Shown: positions 34,358 to 43,295 of the stretch, in pieces
How positions within the stretch are numbered: position 1 is the first letter of the stretch
Layout of the letters: each line of letters begins with the position of its first letter
Origin: Deefgea piscis
GTDB taxonomy: Bacteria > Pseudomonadota > Gammaproteobacteria > Burkholderiales > Chitinibacteraceae
DNA length: 64,000 nucleotides
Assembly: GCF_013284055.1 (NCBI RefSeq)
Contig: NZ_CP054143.1
Coordinates: forward strand, 1,674,001-1,738,000
Direction of reading: 5' to 3'
The notes under the pieces: generated by a model
What the model was told of the DNA's origin: nothing
What the model saw: the letters and a program-made list of their open reading frames with translations, nothing else
Databases searched by the model: none
Made by a program: the position numbers and the translations under genes

Positions 34358-35223
34358 AGTGTGCTCACGCAAGCATTGGCCGCAGAGACTGTGAGTGAAA
34401 TCGATTGCCCAACGCGGTAGCGAGCGGCTTCTTCGGGGCTAACTAAGGTGGCCACGGTTTCGTTACCACACGCCACGGTGAGTAAGGCCGCTACGCCGGC
34501 CGATTCAATGGCGAGTAAAGTTCCCATCAGTTGTAAACGGCCACTGGCTCTTTGCGGCAGCAACACGGCCGCAGGCGTGCCATCGGCAATTATTTGGCCG
34601 TTTTCCAGTTGAATCACGCGGCTGGCTAAACGAAAAATCTCGCCCAAATCATGGCTTACCACCAGCAGTATTGCGCCCGATTGCGCCTGCCAATTGAGTA
34701 AGTGCTGCTGCAATTCATCCCGCAGGCTGCGATCGAGCGCTGCTAGGGCTTCGTCGAGTAAGAGGATTTTTGGCTCGGCCGCCAAGGATCTGGCCAGCGC
34801 CACGCGCTGCTGTTGGCCACCAGAGAGTTGTTCGGGTTTACGTGAGGCCAATTGCTGCAAACCCATTTGCTCGATCAGTTGATCAATTTGCGCGTTGTTG
34901 CGTTGTTGCTGGGCATAAGCCAATTGCGCGCGCACGGTGAGATTGGGAAACAGCGCGTAGTCTTGAAACACCATGCCAACGTGGCGATGTCGTGTTGCCA
35001 CCCGTGTTTTACCGTCAAACCAGCATTGGTCACCGTAGCGAATTTCACCCTGTTGCGGCGTGTTTAATCCGGCGATCAATCGCAATAGCGTTGATTTTCC
35101 GGCGCCAGATGGCCCGGAAATCGCGGTAATGCTACCGGCTTGAATTTGCGTTTTGACTTGCAATAATCGGGCGCCATGCGCCGATTGCATTGGGGTTTGG
35201 ATATCCAGATAGAGGTTATTCAT
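34354..35223 (-). CDS. modC: Molybdate ABC transporter ATPase
   Basis: This 289-residue cytoplasmic ATPase drives molybdate uptake. Walker A is GPSGAGKST (37-45), signature LSGGQ (133-137), Walker B ILLLDE (153-158), with His in the switch region (VSHDLGEI). A TOBE/Mop domain occupies about residues 230-289, which in ModC binds molybdate for feedback. The start overlaps the end of modB by 8 bp. It is the last gene of the mod operon, tail to tail with the pseudopilin gene. Confidence 0.93.
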   Translation of the reverse strand: MNNLYLDIQTPMQSAHGARLLQVKTQIQAGSITAISGPSGAGKSTLLRLIAGLNTPQQGEIRYGDQCWFDGKTRVATRHRHVGMVFQDYALFPNLTVRAQLAYAQQQRNNAQIDQLIEQMGLQQLASRKPEQLSGGQQQRVALARSLAAEPKILLLDEALAALDRSLRDELQQHLLNWQAQSGAILLVVSHDLGEIFRLASRVIQLENGQIIADGTPAAVLLPQRASGRLQLMGTLLAIESAGVAALLTVACGNETVATLVSPEEAARYRVGQSISLTVSAANACVSTL

Positions 35224-35881
35224 GGCGGGTTTTTCCGCTGATTAAGCGCAGCGCCATCAGCACCACAAAAGAAAAGCCAACCAGCACTGCGGCGTATAAA
35301 TGCGCGACGCTGTAATTAAGGGTTTCAACTTCGTGATATAGCGCAATCGATGCTACTTGCGTTTGCCCTGGGATATTGCCGCCAATCATTAACACCACGC
35401 CAAATTCACCCACCGTATGGGCAAAAGTTAAAATCAGCGCACTGATGAGGCCGACTCGGCAATTGGGCAAAATGACGCGAAATAAGATATTGCTTTCGCT
35501 TTTACCTAGTGTGCGTGCGGCATCGAGTAGGGTGGGCGAGAGCTGCCGAAAAGCACTGGTTAGCGGTAACACCATAAATGGCAAGCTAAACAGCATCGAG
35601 CCAATCACTAAGCCGGCATACGAAAACGCCAAATGCACATTAAAATGAGCGGCCAACCAACCGCCAACGCTGCTGCTCGGGCTAAATAGCAGCAAGAGAT
35701 AAAAGCCCAGTACCGTTGGCGGTAGCACCAAGGGCAGGCTAGTGATGACTTCAACTATATAACGTATACGGCTCTGGCCCATAGCCAACCAATACGCCAG
35801 AGGAATACCCACGATGGTGAGTAAAATCGTCGTATGCGCCGCTAATTGCAGCGTGAGCAATAAGGGTTGTGGATCAAGCAC
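35216..35881 (-). CDS. modB: Molybdate ABC transporter permease
   Basis: This 221-residue permease has about five membrane helices and the EAA-like loop typical for ModB (DAARTLGKSESNILFRVILP at about 143-162), which contacts ModC. It forms a homodimer in the inner membrane. Its ends overlap modC (8 bp) and the TOBE gene (8 bp). Confidence 0.94.
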   Translation of the reverse strand: MLDPQPLLLTLQLAAHTTILLTIVGIPLAYWLAMGQSRIRYIVEVITSLPLVLPPTVLGFYLLLLFSPSSSVGGWLAAHFNVHLAFSYAGLVIGSMLFSLPFMVLPLTSAFRQLSPTLLDAARTLGKSESNILFRVILPNCRVGLISALILTFAHTVGEFGVVLMIGGNIPGQTQVASIALYHEVETLNYSVAHLYAAVLVGFSFVVLMALRLISGKTRHE

Positions 35882-36275
35882 GGTTCACCTGCATGGCATT
35901 GGATTTAACTAACCATTCAACGCTTTGACCGCAGTGCAAACCCAGCGACTCACACGATGAGCGGGTAATTAAAGCATGCAAGGTCTGTTCACCAAAACGC
36001 AGCGTCACTCGACTTAATAGCGGGCTATTTGCAATGTGCTCAATTTGGGCGTGAAAGCGATTACGGAGGCTAATTTGGCCGTGTAAATCCACAGCAAGTG
36101 CGACGTCGTTTTCCGCAAAAGCCAGCTCCACTGCCTGACCAACTTGCCATTGGGCAACATCGTCTTGAATGCCGAGTAGCATGGCGCTGAAGCGGTATTG
36201 CAAATAATCGGCAGCAATAAACGCCATGCCGCCATCAATATCAATTTGAGCTAAGGCTGCAGGAAGTCGATTCAT
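35874..36275 (-). CDS. TOBE/Mop-domain molybdate-binding protein
   Basis: This 133-residue protein has a C-terminal Mop-like half (ISLRNRFHAQIEHIANSP to SVEWLVKSNAMQV, with the ITRSSCESLGL helix) and an N-terminal half that may be a diverged copy of the same fold. Such proteins bind molybdate or tungstate and act as store or sensor. It has no helix-turn-helix, so it is not a full ModE. It lies between modA (ATGA overlap) and modB (8-bp overlap), an unusual position. Confidence 0.75.
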   Translation of the reverse strand: MNRLPAALAQIDIDGGMAFIAADYLQYRFSAMLLGIQDDVAQWQVGQAVELAFAENDVALAVDLHGQISLRNRFHAQIEHIANSPLLSRVTLRFGEQTLHALITRSSCESLGLHCGQSVEWLVKSNAMQVNRA

Positions 36276-37024
36276 GGTTGTGGCACCAAGTAACCATAGC
36301 GCAGCAAAATTTGCTGGGCGCTAGGGCTGTGTAAATAACGCATAAAGGCTTTGGCTGCGGCATTGTCTTTGCCGTAGCGCGTTTGCACTGCGCCTTGGGC
36401 GATGGTTTGATGCGCGGATTGCGGGATTTCGATCCAAGCACCACTTTGGCGTTGGTCTGGGTTACTGACAATAGATTTGGCGCTAAAACCGGCTTGTGCT
36501 GCCCCAGTGGCAATAAATTGGCTGGCTTGAGCAATGCTTTCGCCATACACCAATTTGCTTTTGAGTACCGGAAATTGCGGTAGGGCGCTTAAAATTCGCA
36601 GCGCTTCTCGGCCATAAGGGGCGCTTTCGGGTTGGGCAATGGCAATTTTTTGCACTGCACTCGATTGCAACCAAGCCTGCCAATCTTTCGGGATGCTCGC
36701 TTGCTGGGTCCAGAGCACTAACACTCCATTGGCGTAATGCACCAGTGGCGCGATGGCCGCGCCTTGATTGAGCAATGTTTGTGGGTATTTCAGGTCGGCT
36801 GACATCAATACATCAAACGGCGCGCCATGGCTAATTTGGGCAAATAATTTACCTGAAGCGCCAAAACTAGTTTGAAACTGATGACCGGTTTTTTGGGAAA
36901 AGTCTTGGCTTAATGCTTGCGTCACGGCTTGTAAATTGGCCGCGGCAGCGAGACGAAACGAATCGGCAGCACTGATGCTGGGCCATAGCGCGAGACAACA
37001 GAGCGATAAAAACCAGTGTTTCAT
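36272..37024 (-). CDS. modA: Molybdate ABC transporter substrate-binding protein
   Basis: This 250-residue periplasmic protein has a signal peptide (about 1-19) and the ModA pattern: LAAAANLQAVTQAL, TSFGASGKLFAQI, GAPFDVLMSAD and YGESIAQASQFIATGAAQAGF. The Ser and Ala residues in these loops bind the oxyanion. ATG 37024 (MKHWFLS) was chosen; a TTG at 37039 would add five residues. A GGGG stretch lies upstream. It is the first gene of the operon modA-TOBE-modB-modC. I see no ModE gene in the window. Confidence 0.93.
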   Translation of the reverse strand: MKHWFLSLCCLALWPSISAADSFRLAAAANLQAVTQALSQDFSQKTGHQFQTSFGASGKLFAQISHGAPFDVLMSADLKYPQTLLNQGAAIAPLVHYANGVLVLWTQQASIPKDWQAWLQSSAVQKIAIAQPESAPYGREALRILSALPQFPVLKSKLVYGESIAQASQFIATGAAQAGFSAKSIVSNPDQRQSGAWIEIPQSAHQTIAQGAVQTRYGKDNAAAKAFMRYLHSPSAQQILLRYGYLVPQP

Positions 37025-37104
37025 GTCAAAGCACCCCAAGAAAAGAGTAAAGACTATAAGTCGATTCTTGACGGCTGCCCATACCTCGATGGGGTTCAGG
37101 CGTA

Positions 37105-37131
37105 AAAAAGCCTAAGGCGGACCTTAGGCTG
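37105..37131 (-). terminator. Intrinsic terminator after ispB (minus strand)
   Basis: AGCCTAAGG (37110-37118) and CCTTAGGCT (37123-37131) form a perfect 9-bp stem around CGGA. On the minus strand it is followed by TTTTT, so it ends ispB transcription. Confidence 0.9.
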
Positions 37132-37159
37132 ATACCCAGCATGACAACATGAATTAACA

Positions 37160-38122
37160 TTAGCTATTTCGATCAATCGCCAAGCTTGCCAGCGCGTGCA
37201 GCGCTTGCGTAAATGGATTATCCGGTAAGCTGGCCAAACACGCTTTGGCGCGTTCGGCTTCTTGCTCGGCAGTGTGGCGCGCGTATTCCAGCGCGCCGGT
37301 TTGCTGTACTGCCGCTAATACCGCGTCGAAGTTTTCACGCTTGGCATTTTCGAGCGCATCTTTGACAACTGCTGCCGCGTCGGGTTCGCCATGCTTCATC
37401 ACATAAATCAGTGGCAAAGTGGGCTTGCCTTCAGCGAGGTCATCGCCCAGTGATTTGCCGATTTCTTCTTGTTGGCCTGAATAATCGAGCACGTCGTCAA
37501 TAATTTGAAACGCCGTACCTAAATGCATGCCGTATCGAGCGATGGCGTCTTCTAGCGCTGGATCGCTGTTATTTAAGATCGCACCCAAACGCGCCGCAGC
37601 TTCAAATAGCTTGGCCGTTTTGTAGCGAATGACTTTCAGATAGTCTTCTTCATCGACATCGGTGTTGCCGATGTTCATTAATTGCAACACTTCGCCTTCG
37701 GCGATGATATTGGTTGCATCTGACAGTACTTCCATCACGCGCATCGAGCCGCAGCCAACCATCATTTGGAAAGCGCGACTGTAGAGAAAGTCACCGACGA
37801 GGACTGAAGCGGCGTTACCAAACAAAGCATTGGCCGTATCGCGGCCACGGCGCAGGCTCGATTCATCGACTACATCGTCGTGCAGTAGTGTCGCGGTATG
37901 AATAAATTCGATCACCGCAGCGAGTTCATGGTGTTTATTACCTTGGTAGCCCAGCGCTTGCGCTGCGAGGAGCACAATCATTGGACGCAGGCGTTTACCA
38001 CCTGAAGCAACAATATATTCGGCCACTTGGCGGACCAAAACGACTTCTGAATATAAACGCTCACGAATGACGCTATCTACTGAGGCCATATCGGCATCAA
38101 CTACCGATTTAACAAACTTCAT
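37160..38122 (-). CDS. ispB: Octaprenyl diphosphate synthase (polyprenyl synthetase)
   Basis: This makes the isoprenoid side chain of ubiquinone. The 320-residue protein carries both Asp-rich motifs, DDVVD (about 82-86, in LLHDDVVDES) and DDVLD (209-213), and GGKRLRP at the N-terminal side. The start is ATG 38122 or GTG 38128; the latter has AGGGTG about 8 nt upstream, so the choice is open by two residues. It is divergent from rplU, the standard order in beta- and gammaproteobacteria. Confidence 0.94.
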   Translation of the reverse strand: MKFVKSVVDADMASVDSVIRERLYSEVVLVRQVAEYIVASGGKRLRPMIVLLAAQALGYQGNKHHELAAVIEFIHTATLLHDDVVDESSLRRGRDTANALFGNAASVLVGDFLYSRAFQMMVGCGSMRVMEVLSDATNIIAEGEVLQLMNIGNTDVDEEDYLKVIRYKTAKLFEAAARLGAILNNSDPALEDAIARYGMHLGTAFQIIDDVLDYSGQQEEIGKSLGDDLAEGKPTLPLIYVMKHGEPDAAAVVKDALENAKRENFDAVLAAVQQTGALEYARHTAEQEAERAKACLASLPDNPFTQALHALASLAIDRNS

Positions 38123-38423
38123 CGACACGCTGGGTTCACCCTAGAATTAAGCCGCGTTGCAAAGGAGTGCACGCCGCCATTAAAAATAATCCGGCGATTT
38201 TAGCAGAAAAGCCACCATCCCGCCGCCTTGCTCGCTGCGGGATGCAATCGCCGTTTTTTTGCGTGCCCAAATAGGGCGTAAATCGAGGGCGGCGCACTGT
38301 CGTTCAGGGCGAAATGACTTTAGATTGCATGTGATTGGTTTTTGACTTGCGCCTTGATTTCACAGCATATTGGCGCTTGCGGCTCAGTTTGTGGGTGGAA
38401 TGGGCTTTGCATCAATTAAGTCA

Positions 38424-38525
38424 TTGACTCAATTGGAAAACGTTTGTAGAATGCCCGATTCCCAATTTGGGAAGGCACGCTAGCGTTTGTGCAGCGTGTT
38501 GGGCCAAACTCCCTAGGAGCTTGTT
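38424..38525 (+). promoter_or_regulatory. rplU promoter and structured 5' leader
   Basis: TTGACT (38424-38429) and TAGAAT (38447-38452) are 17 bp apart, a strong sigma-70 promoter. The leader has two hairpins: TTCCCAA with TTGGGAA (38459-38473), and CACGCT with AGCGTG (about 38476-38497). TAGGAG lies close to the start codon. A ribosomal protein might bind here, but this is inference. The other bases of the 38123-38423 stretch show no gene. Confidence 0.7.
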
Positions 38526-38837
38526 ATGTATGCAGTCGTAAAAACCGGTGGCAAGCAGTATAAAGTTGTCGTCGGCCAAAAATTAAACATAGAACAGATT
38601 ACTGCAGACGTTGACAGCCAGATCGTACTCGAAGAAGTATTGATGGTTGCAGACGGCGAAGCAGTGAAGATCGGTACCCCTGTGGTGGCCGGTGCTTCCA
38701 TCAAAGCAACTGTGGTTTCTCATGGTCGTGGCGAAAAGGTTACCATCTTCAAGATGCGTCGCCGTAAGCACTACATGCGTCGTGCTGGTCATCGCCAGAA
38801 CTACACCGAAATCCGTATCGACGCTATCGTCGCTTAA
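38526..38837 (+). CDS. rplU: Ribosomal protein L21
   Basis: This 103-residue 50S subunit protein begins with [14 protein letters not shown] and ends with the conserved [21 protein letters not shown] region that binds 23S rRNA. The ribosome-binding site TAGGAG is 6-7 nt before the ATG. It forms an operon with rpmA and is followed by obgE behind a terminator. Confidence 0.98.
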   Translation: MYAVVKTGGKQYKVVVGQKLNIEQITADVDSQIVLEEVLMVADGEAVKIGTPVVAGASIKATVVSHGRGEKVTIFKMRRRKHYMRRAGHRQNYTEIRIDAIVA

Positions 38838-38853
38838 TTAAGGAGCTTAAACA

Positions 38854-39135
38854 ATGGCACATAAGAAAGCTGGTGGTAGTTCACGTAACGGTCGTGATTC
38901 TGAATCAAAACGCCTTGGTATCAAAGTATACGGCGGCGAGTTGATCCCTGCAGGTTCAATCATTGTTCGTCAACGTGGTACTGAATTCCACGCTGGTGAT
39001 AATGTTGGCATGGGTAAAGATCATACTTTATTCGCTAAGTGCGATGGTTATGTTCAGTACGCAGTGAAAGGCGCTTTGAAACGCCGCACTGTAACTGTAT
39101 TGCCATACGTTGGCGAAGAAGAAGCTGCTGCTTAA
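38854..39135 (+). CDS. rpmA: Ribosomal protein L27
   Basis: This 93-residue 50S protein starts with [16 protein letters not shown], as usual in proteobacteria, without the N-terminal extension that is cleaved in Firmicutes. The N-terminus reaches the peptidyl transferase centre. AAGGAG lies before the ATG; the gap to rplU is 16 bp. Confidence 0.98.
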   Translation: MAHKKAGGSSRNGRDSESKRLGIKVYGGELIPAGSIIVRQRGTEFHAGDNVGMGKDHTLFAKCDGYVQYAVKGALKRRTVTVLPYVGEEEAAA

Positions 39136-39160
39136 TTAGCGGCTTCTTTGGTAGGTTTGA

Positions 39161-39190
39161 AAGCCCTGTCTCTGTGATAGGGCTTTTTTT
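39161..39190 (+). terminator. Intrinsic terminator after rpmA
   Basis: AAGCCCT (39161-39167) pairs with AGGGCTT (39179-39185), with seven T overlapping and after the stem. Some read-through to obgE is possible. Confidence 0.88.
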
Positions 39191-39318
39191 GTTTTATAAA
39201 TACGATACGGATTTGAGTCTAAGCGGTTTGCCAGATAGAGTCGTGATGTATATGGCTCTATGCGTCAAGCCACTTCGCTTGCAGTGCAATACCCCAGAGC
39301 CTGCGCCGAGATCGGTAG

Positions 39319-40488
<1,170 letters not shown>

Positions 40489-40523
40489 TTTAAGATTGCC
40501 GTTGATCCACAGCGAATCTGTTT

Positions 40524-40563
40524 AACGCCACACTCAGATGAATTTATTTGAGGGTGGCGTTTT
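40524..40563 (+). terminator. Terminator after obgE
   Basis: A 13-position stem with one A/G mismatch (40524-40536 with 40549-40561) and a 12-nt loop is followed by a short T-rich stretch. The rest of the gap 40489-40726 shows no gene. Confidence 0.75.
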
Positions 40564-40726
40564 AATTTCCACACGGATTTAACGGTGGTTTAGGCGGTAA
40601 ATATCGACTGGCGCAGTGCTTGTGCTGTTTTTCTCTCAATGAGACTTCTCTTGGCTGGCTGATGTTTTGATTGTTTTTCCGCGCATTTAGCTTTAGCCTT
40701 GCTCCTCCCTGATATTTGTCATCCTC

Positions 40727-41989
40727 ATGCAAGACGAAAACGAACTCTCTCAATTTTTTGCCAATGGTTTCGCGCCCGATGATTTGCCATCGATGGCGAG
40801 TTTATTGCGCGCGCGGCATTATCTTGATGCTTTTATTACGTTATTTCGCGGTGGCGAAGACGAAGTTTTAGTGCGCTTACTGATTTTGCGTGAAATTGGC
40901 GCGCGCGCTGATGCGCCGCGGTGGTCGCCGCAAGATTTGCAAATGCATTTTTCCTACCTCAATCCAATCAAGCTCGATACGGTGCTCAAGCGCTTGCGTG
41001 AAAACGGCTTATTGATTTGGGATGTGGATGAGCAGCTCTATGCGATGAGCGAATCGGGCCGCGTTGCGCTGGCAGCGCTCGGCACCGTGGTGCAATTTGC
41101 TGATGGCGACGCTGAGTTGGGATATTTAACATCACAAGTTGCCGCCGGGCAGTCGCTCGGTCAAGTCTCGAACGAAGTGCTGCTCAATTTATTGGCGCGT
41201 TTGAACGAGCTTTATACCGACTTTGAAGCGGCGCTGGAGTCGCAGTCTGAGTTCCAAATCCGCGCTGCGCGGGAAAAACTCGAAAAAGTCTGGCAATGGG
41301 TGGAAAAAGGCACCGATGTGATTCGCACGGTGCTGACCGATGAGACGACCGATCCTCGGGTGTATCAAATTGCTCAATCGATTGCCTTGGCGCAAGCCCG
41401 AATGCTGCGACTGACTTCGGTGTTTCACCGTCGCTTGTCCGAGCTGGCATCGCAACGGGTGCATTTGGGGCAGTCCGGTTTATCCACGACCAATGTCGCC
41501 GATTGGTTGCGTCAGCAAAAGCAGGAAAAACTGGCTGATTTGGGCCGAGATTTGGTGTTGTTTCATCCAGAGCCCGCCTTTGTGGTTTCTGATGTGTTAC
41601 TCGACGTGACCGAGTTTGAAATTATCGAACGCGAACGACCCACGCATGTGATCAGCGAAATGCCGCAAGGCGCAGCGGCACAAGAGGTTGGTGCTGTCGA
41701 AGCGGAGCGTTTATTGGCCGCCGAAGCGTTGTTTGATGAGTTAAGTCTTTTGGTGGCGCAAGGTATGGGCGGCGACTTACCAACGGCGGTGCTGGCACCA
41801 ACGTATAAAGAAACTGCCTATCGCTTGTCGTTATTGTCGTTATTGGGTGACGCTGAAGCGGCGCTAGAGAAAAGCGTCGTTGCCGATATTGTGAAGTTGC
41901 CATTGCGGCTCGAGATCAGCGGTGAATTGCATGAGCCCGATCACCCCGAAGTGGCCAGTATTAGCGCTGGGCGACTGATGTCACAGTGA
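40727..41989 (+). CDS. Kleisin-like subunit of an SMC complex (JetA/MksF-like)
   Basis: This 420-residue cytoplasmic protein has a winged-helix-like N-terminus (about 25-115: FITLFRGGEDEVLVRLLILREIG, then LKRLRENGLLIWDVDEQLYAMS), a long helical middle (about 130-260) with possible coiled coil and a C-terminal region (about 355-410) that may be a second winged helix. This layout fits kleisins of the MukF/MksF/JetA type, and the two genes after it look like the KITE and SMC partners. Similarity is by layout and neighbours, not by a diagnostic motif. There is no clear ribosome-binding site before the ATG. It is the first gene of the unit. Confidence 0.65.
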   Translation: MQDENELSQFFANGFAPDDLPSMASLLRARHYLDAFITLFRGGEDEVLVRLLILREIGARADAPRWSPQDLQMHFSYLNPIKLDTVLKRLRENGLLIWDVDEQLYAMSESGRVALAALGTVVQFADGDAELGYLTSQVAAGQSLGQVSNEVLLNLLARLNELYTDFEAALESQSEFQIRAAREKLEKVWQWVEKGTDVIRTVLTDETTDPRVYQIAQSIALAQARMLRLTSVFHRRLSELASQRVHLGQSGLSTTNVADWLRQQKQEKLADLGRDLVLFHPEPAFVVSDVLLDVTEFEIIERERPTHVISEMPQGAAAQEVGAVEAERLLAAEALFDELSLLVAQGMGGDLPTAVLAPTYKETAYRLSLLSLLGDAEAALEKSVVADIVKLPLRLEISGELHEPDHPEVASISAGRLMSQ

Positions 41990-42024
41990 TGATCACGGTA
42001 ATGAAAAGACAAAATCTTTCATCG

Positions 42025-42077
42025 CAGCGGCACTGAGACTCAGAAGAAAGCGTGTTCTCTGCGCCTTTGTGCCGCTG
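42025..42077 (+). repeat. Inverted repeat between kleisin and KITE genes
   Basis: CAGCGGCAC (42025-42033) pairs with GTGCCGCTG (42069-42077) across 35 nt. The stretch TTCTCTGCGCCTTTGTG resembles a GAG/CAC-type repeat that I recall as scattered in proteobacterial intergenic DNA. It fills the only real gap (113 bp) in the SMC operon. Confidence 0.5.
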
Positions 42078-42102
42078 TGGTTAATAAGAACTTAGGTTAA
42101 AT

Positions 42103-42762
42103 ATGGATCAAGCCCTGAATATTTTAGTCGCTCGCCTGTTGGCGCAGCGTTTTGTATTGCGCAAAGACCCGCTGGCTCGGCGTGCGTTGATCGATGAAGT
42201 GTTTCGTGAGTCGCTCGAGCATCGTTTGGCCGATTGTGGTCTGCAATTGCTAGAAAATCCTTACGCCGAACACATTGCCGTTGCGTTGCAGCCGCAAATG
42301 GAAGAATGGGTGTTTGGTGAGGGTGACGCGTGGTTGTCCAATAATATGGGCTTGCCGCGTGATGGGATTGCACTTTTAGTCGTGGTGTGGGCACTGATTA
42401 TTTTGCCAAAACGTGAACGACAAATCGCCCGCGTTGCCATTGGCTCTGAAGATCAAAGCGATATGTTTGGCGCAGAAAAACCCATCGAACATGGTGAAGG
42501 CGTCGCACAAGGTATTTCAGAAGACGCGCTGTACGCTGACTTTGGCAAAGTGCTCGGCGGCAAAATGCGGTTTGCCACCAATTTGGGGCAACTGACTAAA
42601 TTAGGCTTTATCAATCGCCGCAATCGGATGATTTATGAAGGCCCGCTGCTGGATCTGATGATTGATTACGCCAAACTCGCCCCGCGCATTATCAACGGCG
42701 CGCTCGCCGATATTTTGAAATTGACAGGCACGCAGATTGCGGAGACTGAGGTTGATGCATGA
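42103..42762 (+). CDS. KITE-like subunit of an SMC complex (JetB/MksE-like)
   Basis: This 219-residue protein follows the pattern of MksE/JetB (DUF4194-like) proteins: an N-terminal helical part ending in a strand (RLADCGLQLLENPYAEHIAVAL), a middle helix (LPRDGIALLVVVWALIILPK), then a winged-helix end (FATNLGQLTKLGFINRRNRM followed by PLLDLMIDYAKL). KITE proteins form dimers that bridge kleisin and SMC heads. The match is by pattern; no catalytic residue is expected. The stop codon overlaps the ATG of the acetyltransferase gene (ATGA). Confidence 0.65.
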   Translation: MDQALNILVARLLAQRFVLRKDPLARRALIDEVFRESLEHRLADCGLQLLENPYAEHIAVALQPQMEEWVFGEGDAWLSNNMGLPRDGIALLVVVWALIILPKRERQIARVAIGSEDQSDMFGAEKPIEHGEGVAQGISEDALYADFGKVLGGKMRFATNLGQLTKLGFINRRNRMIYEGPLLDLMIDYAKLAPRIINGALADILKLTGTQIAETEVDA

Positions 42763-43295
42763 TTTTACGCGCAGCAACGGGCAGTGACGCGTCATTTCTA
42801 CTCGCTCTGCGTACTGATCCGATGGCACTGAAGTACATGCCCTTACTTAAGTTAGATCTTGCCGCCATGCTGACGCGTATTGCCGCAGCGGCTCAGGAGA
42901 TCAATCTAACTGAATCGGCTGAGTTGATGTACATCATTGAACTTGATGGTGTAGCGGTCGGTATGGTCGGCGCGAATCAGCGCTCGCCAATGATGCGATA
43001 TACAGAGGTTGCATATTCATTACTACCTGAGTGGCGAGGCAAAGGGCTTGCAACACAGGCACTTTGTCTATGGATTGAGTTGTTACTCAGCACGGGCTAT
43101 CGCCGCCTAGGCGCATTGATTTCAGCTCATAACCAACCTTCGTTGACCTTGGCTGCGCGGGTTGGCTTTGTTCGAGAAGGTGTGTTGCGACAACATTTTT
43201 TGATCGCTGGCGAGTCACAGGATCAGGTCGTTTTAGGTTTGCTGGCATCAGAATGGCCGCAAACATTACAAGGAAGTCAAAATGTTCCAGATTAA
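42759..43295 (+). CDS. GNAT-family N-acetyltransferase inside the SMC operon
   Basis: This 178-residue protein has the GNAT fold of the RimJ/RimL type: ILRAATGSDASFLLALR at the N-terminus, the beta strand MYIIELDGVAVGMVGA, the acetyl-CoA loop EWRGKGLATQAL (R/QxxGxG/A motif at about 92-97) and the C-terminal AARVGFVREG region. It transfers an acetyl group from acetyl-CoA; the substrate is unknown. The start overlaps the KITE stop codon (4 bp) and the end overlaps the SMC gene by 14 bp. Such tight packing suggests a joint role, for example acetylation of an SMC or kleisin lysine, but it may be a chance insertion. Confidence 0.85.
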   Translation: MILRAATGSDASFLLALRTDPMALKYMPLLKLDLAAMLTRIAAAAQEINLTESAELMYIIELDGVAVGMVGANQRSPMMRYTEVAYSLLPEWRGKGLATQALCLWIELLLSTGYRRLGALISAHNQPSLTLAARVGFVREGVLRQHFLIAGESQDQVVLGLLASEWPQTLQGSQNVPD

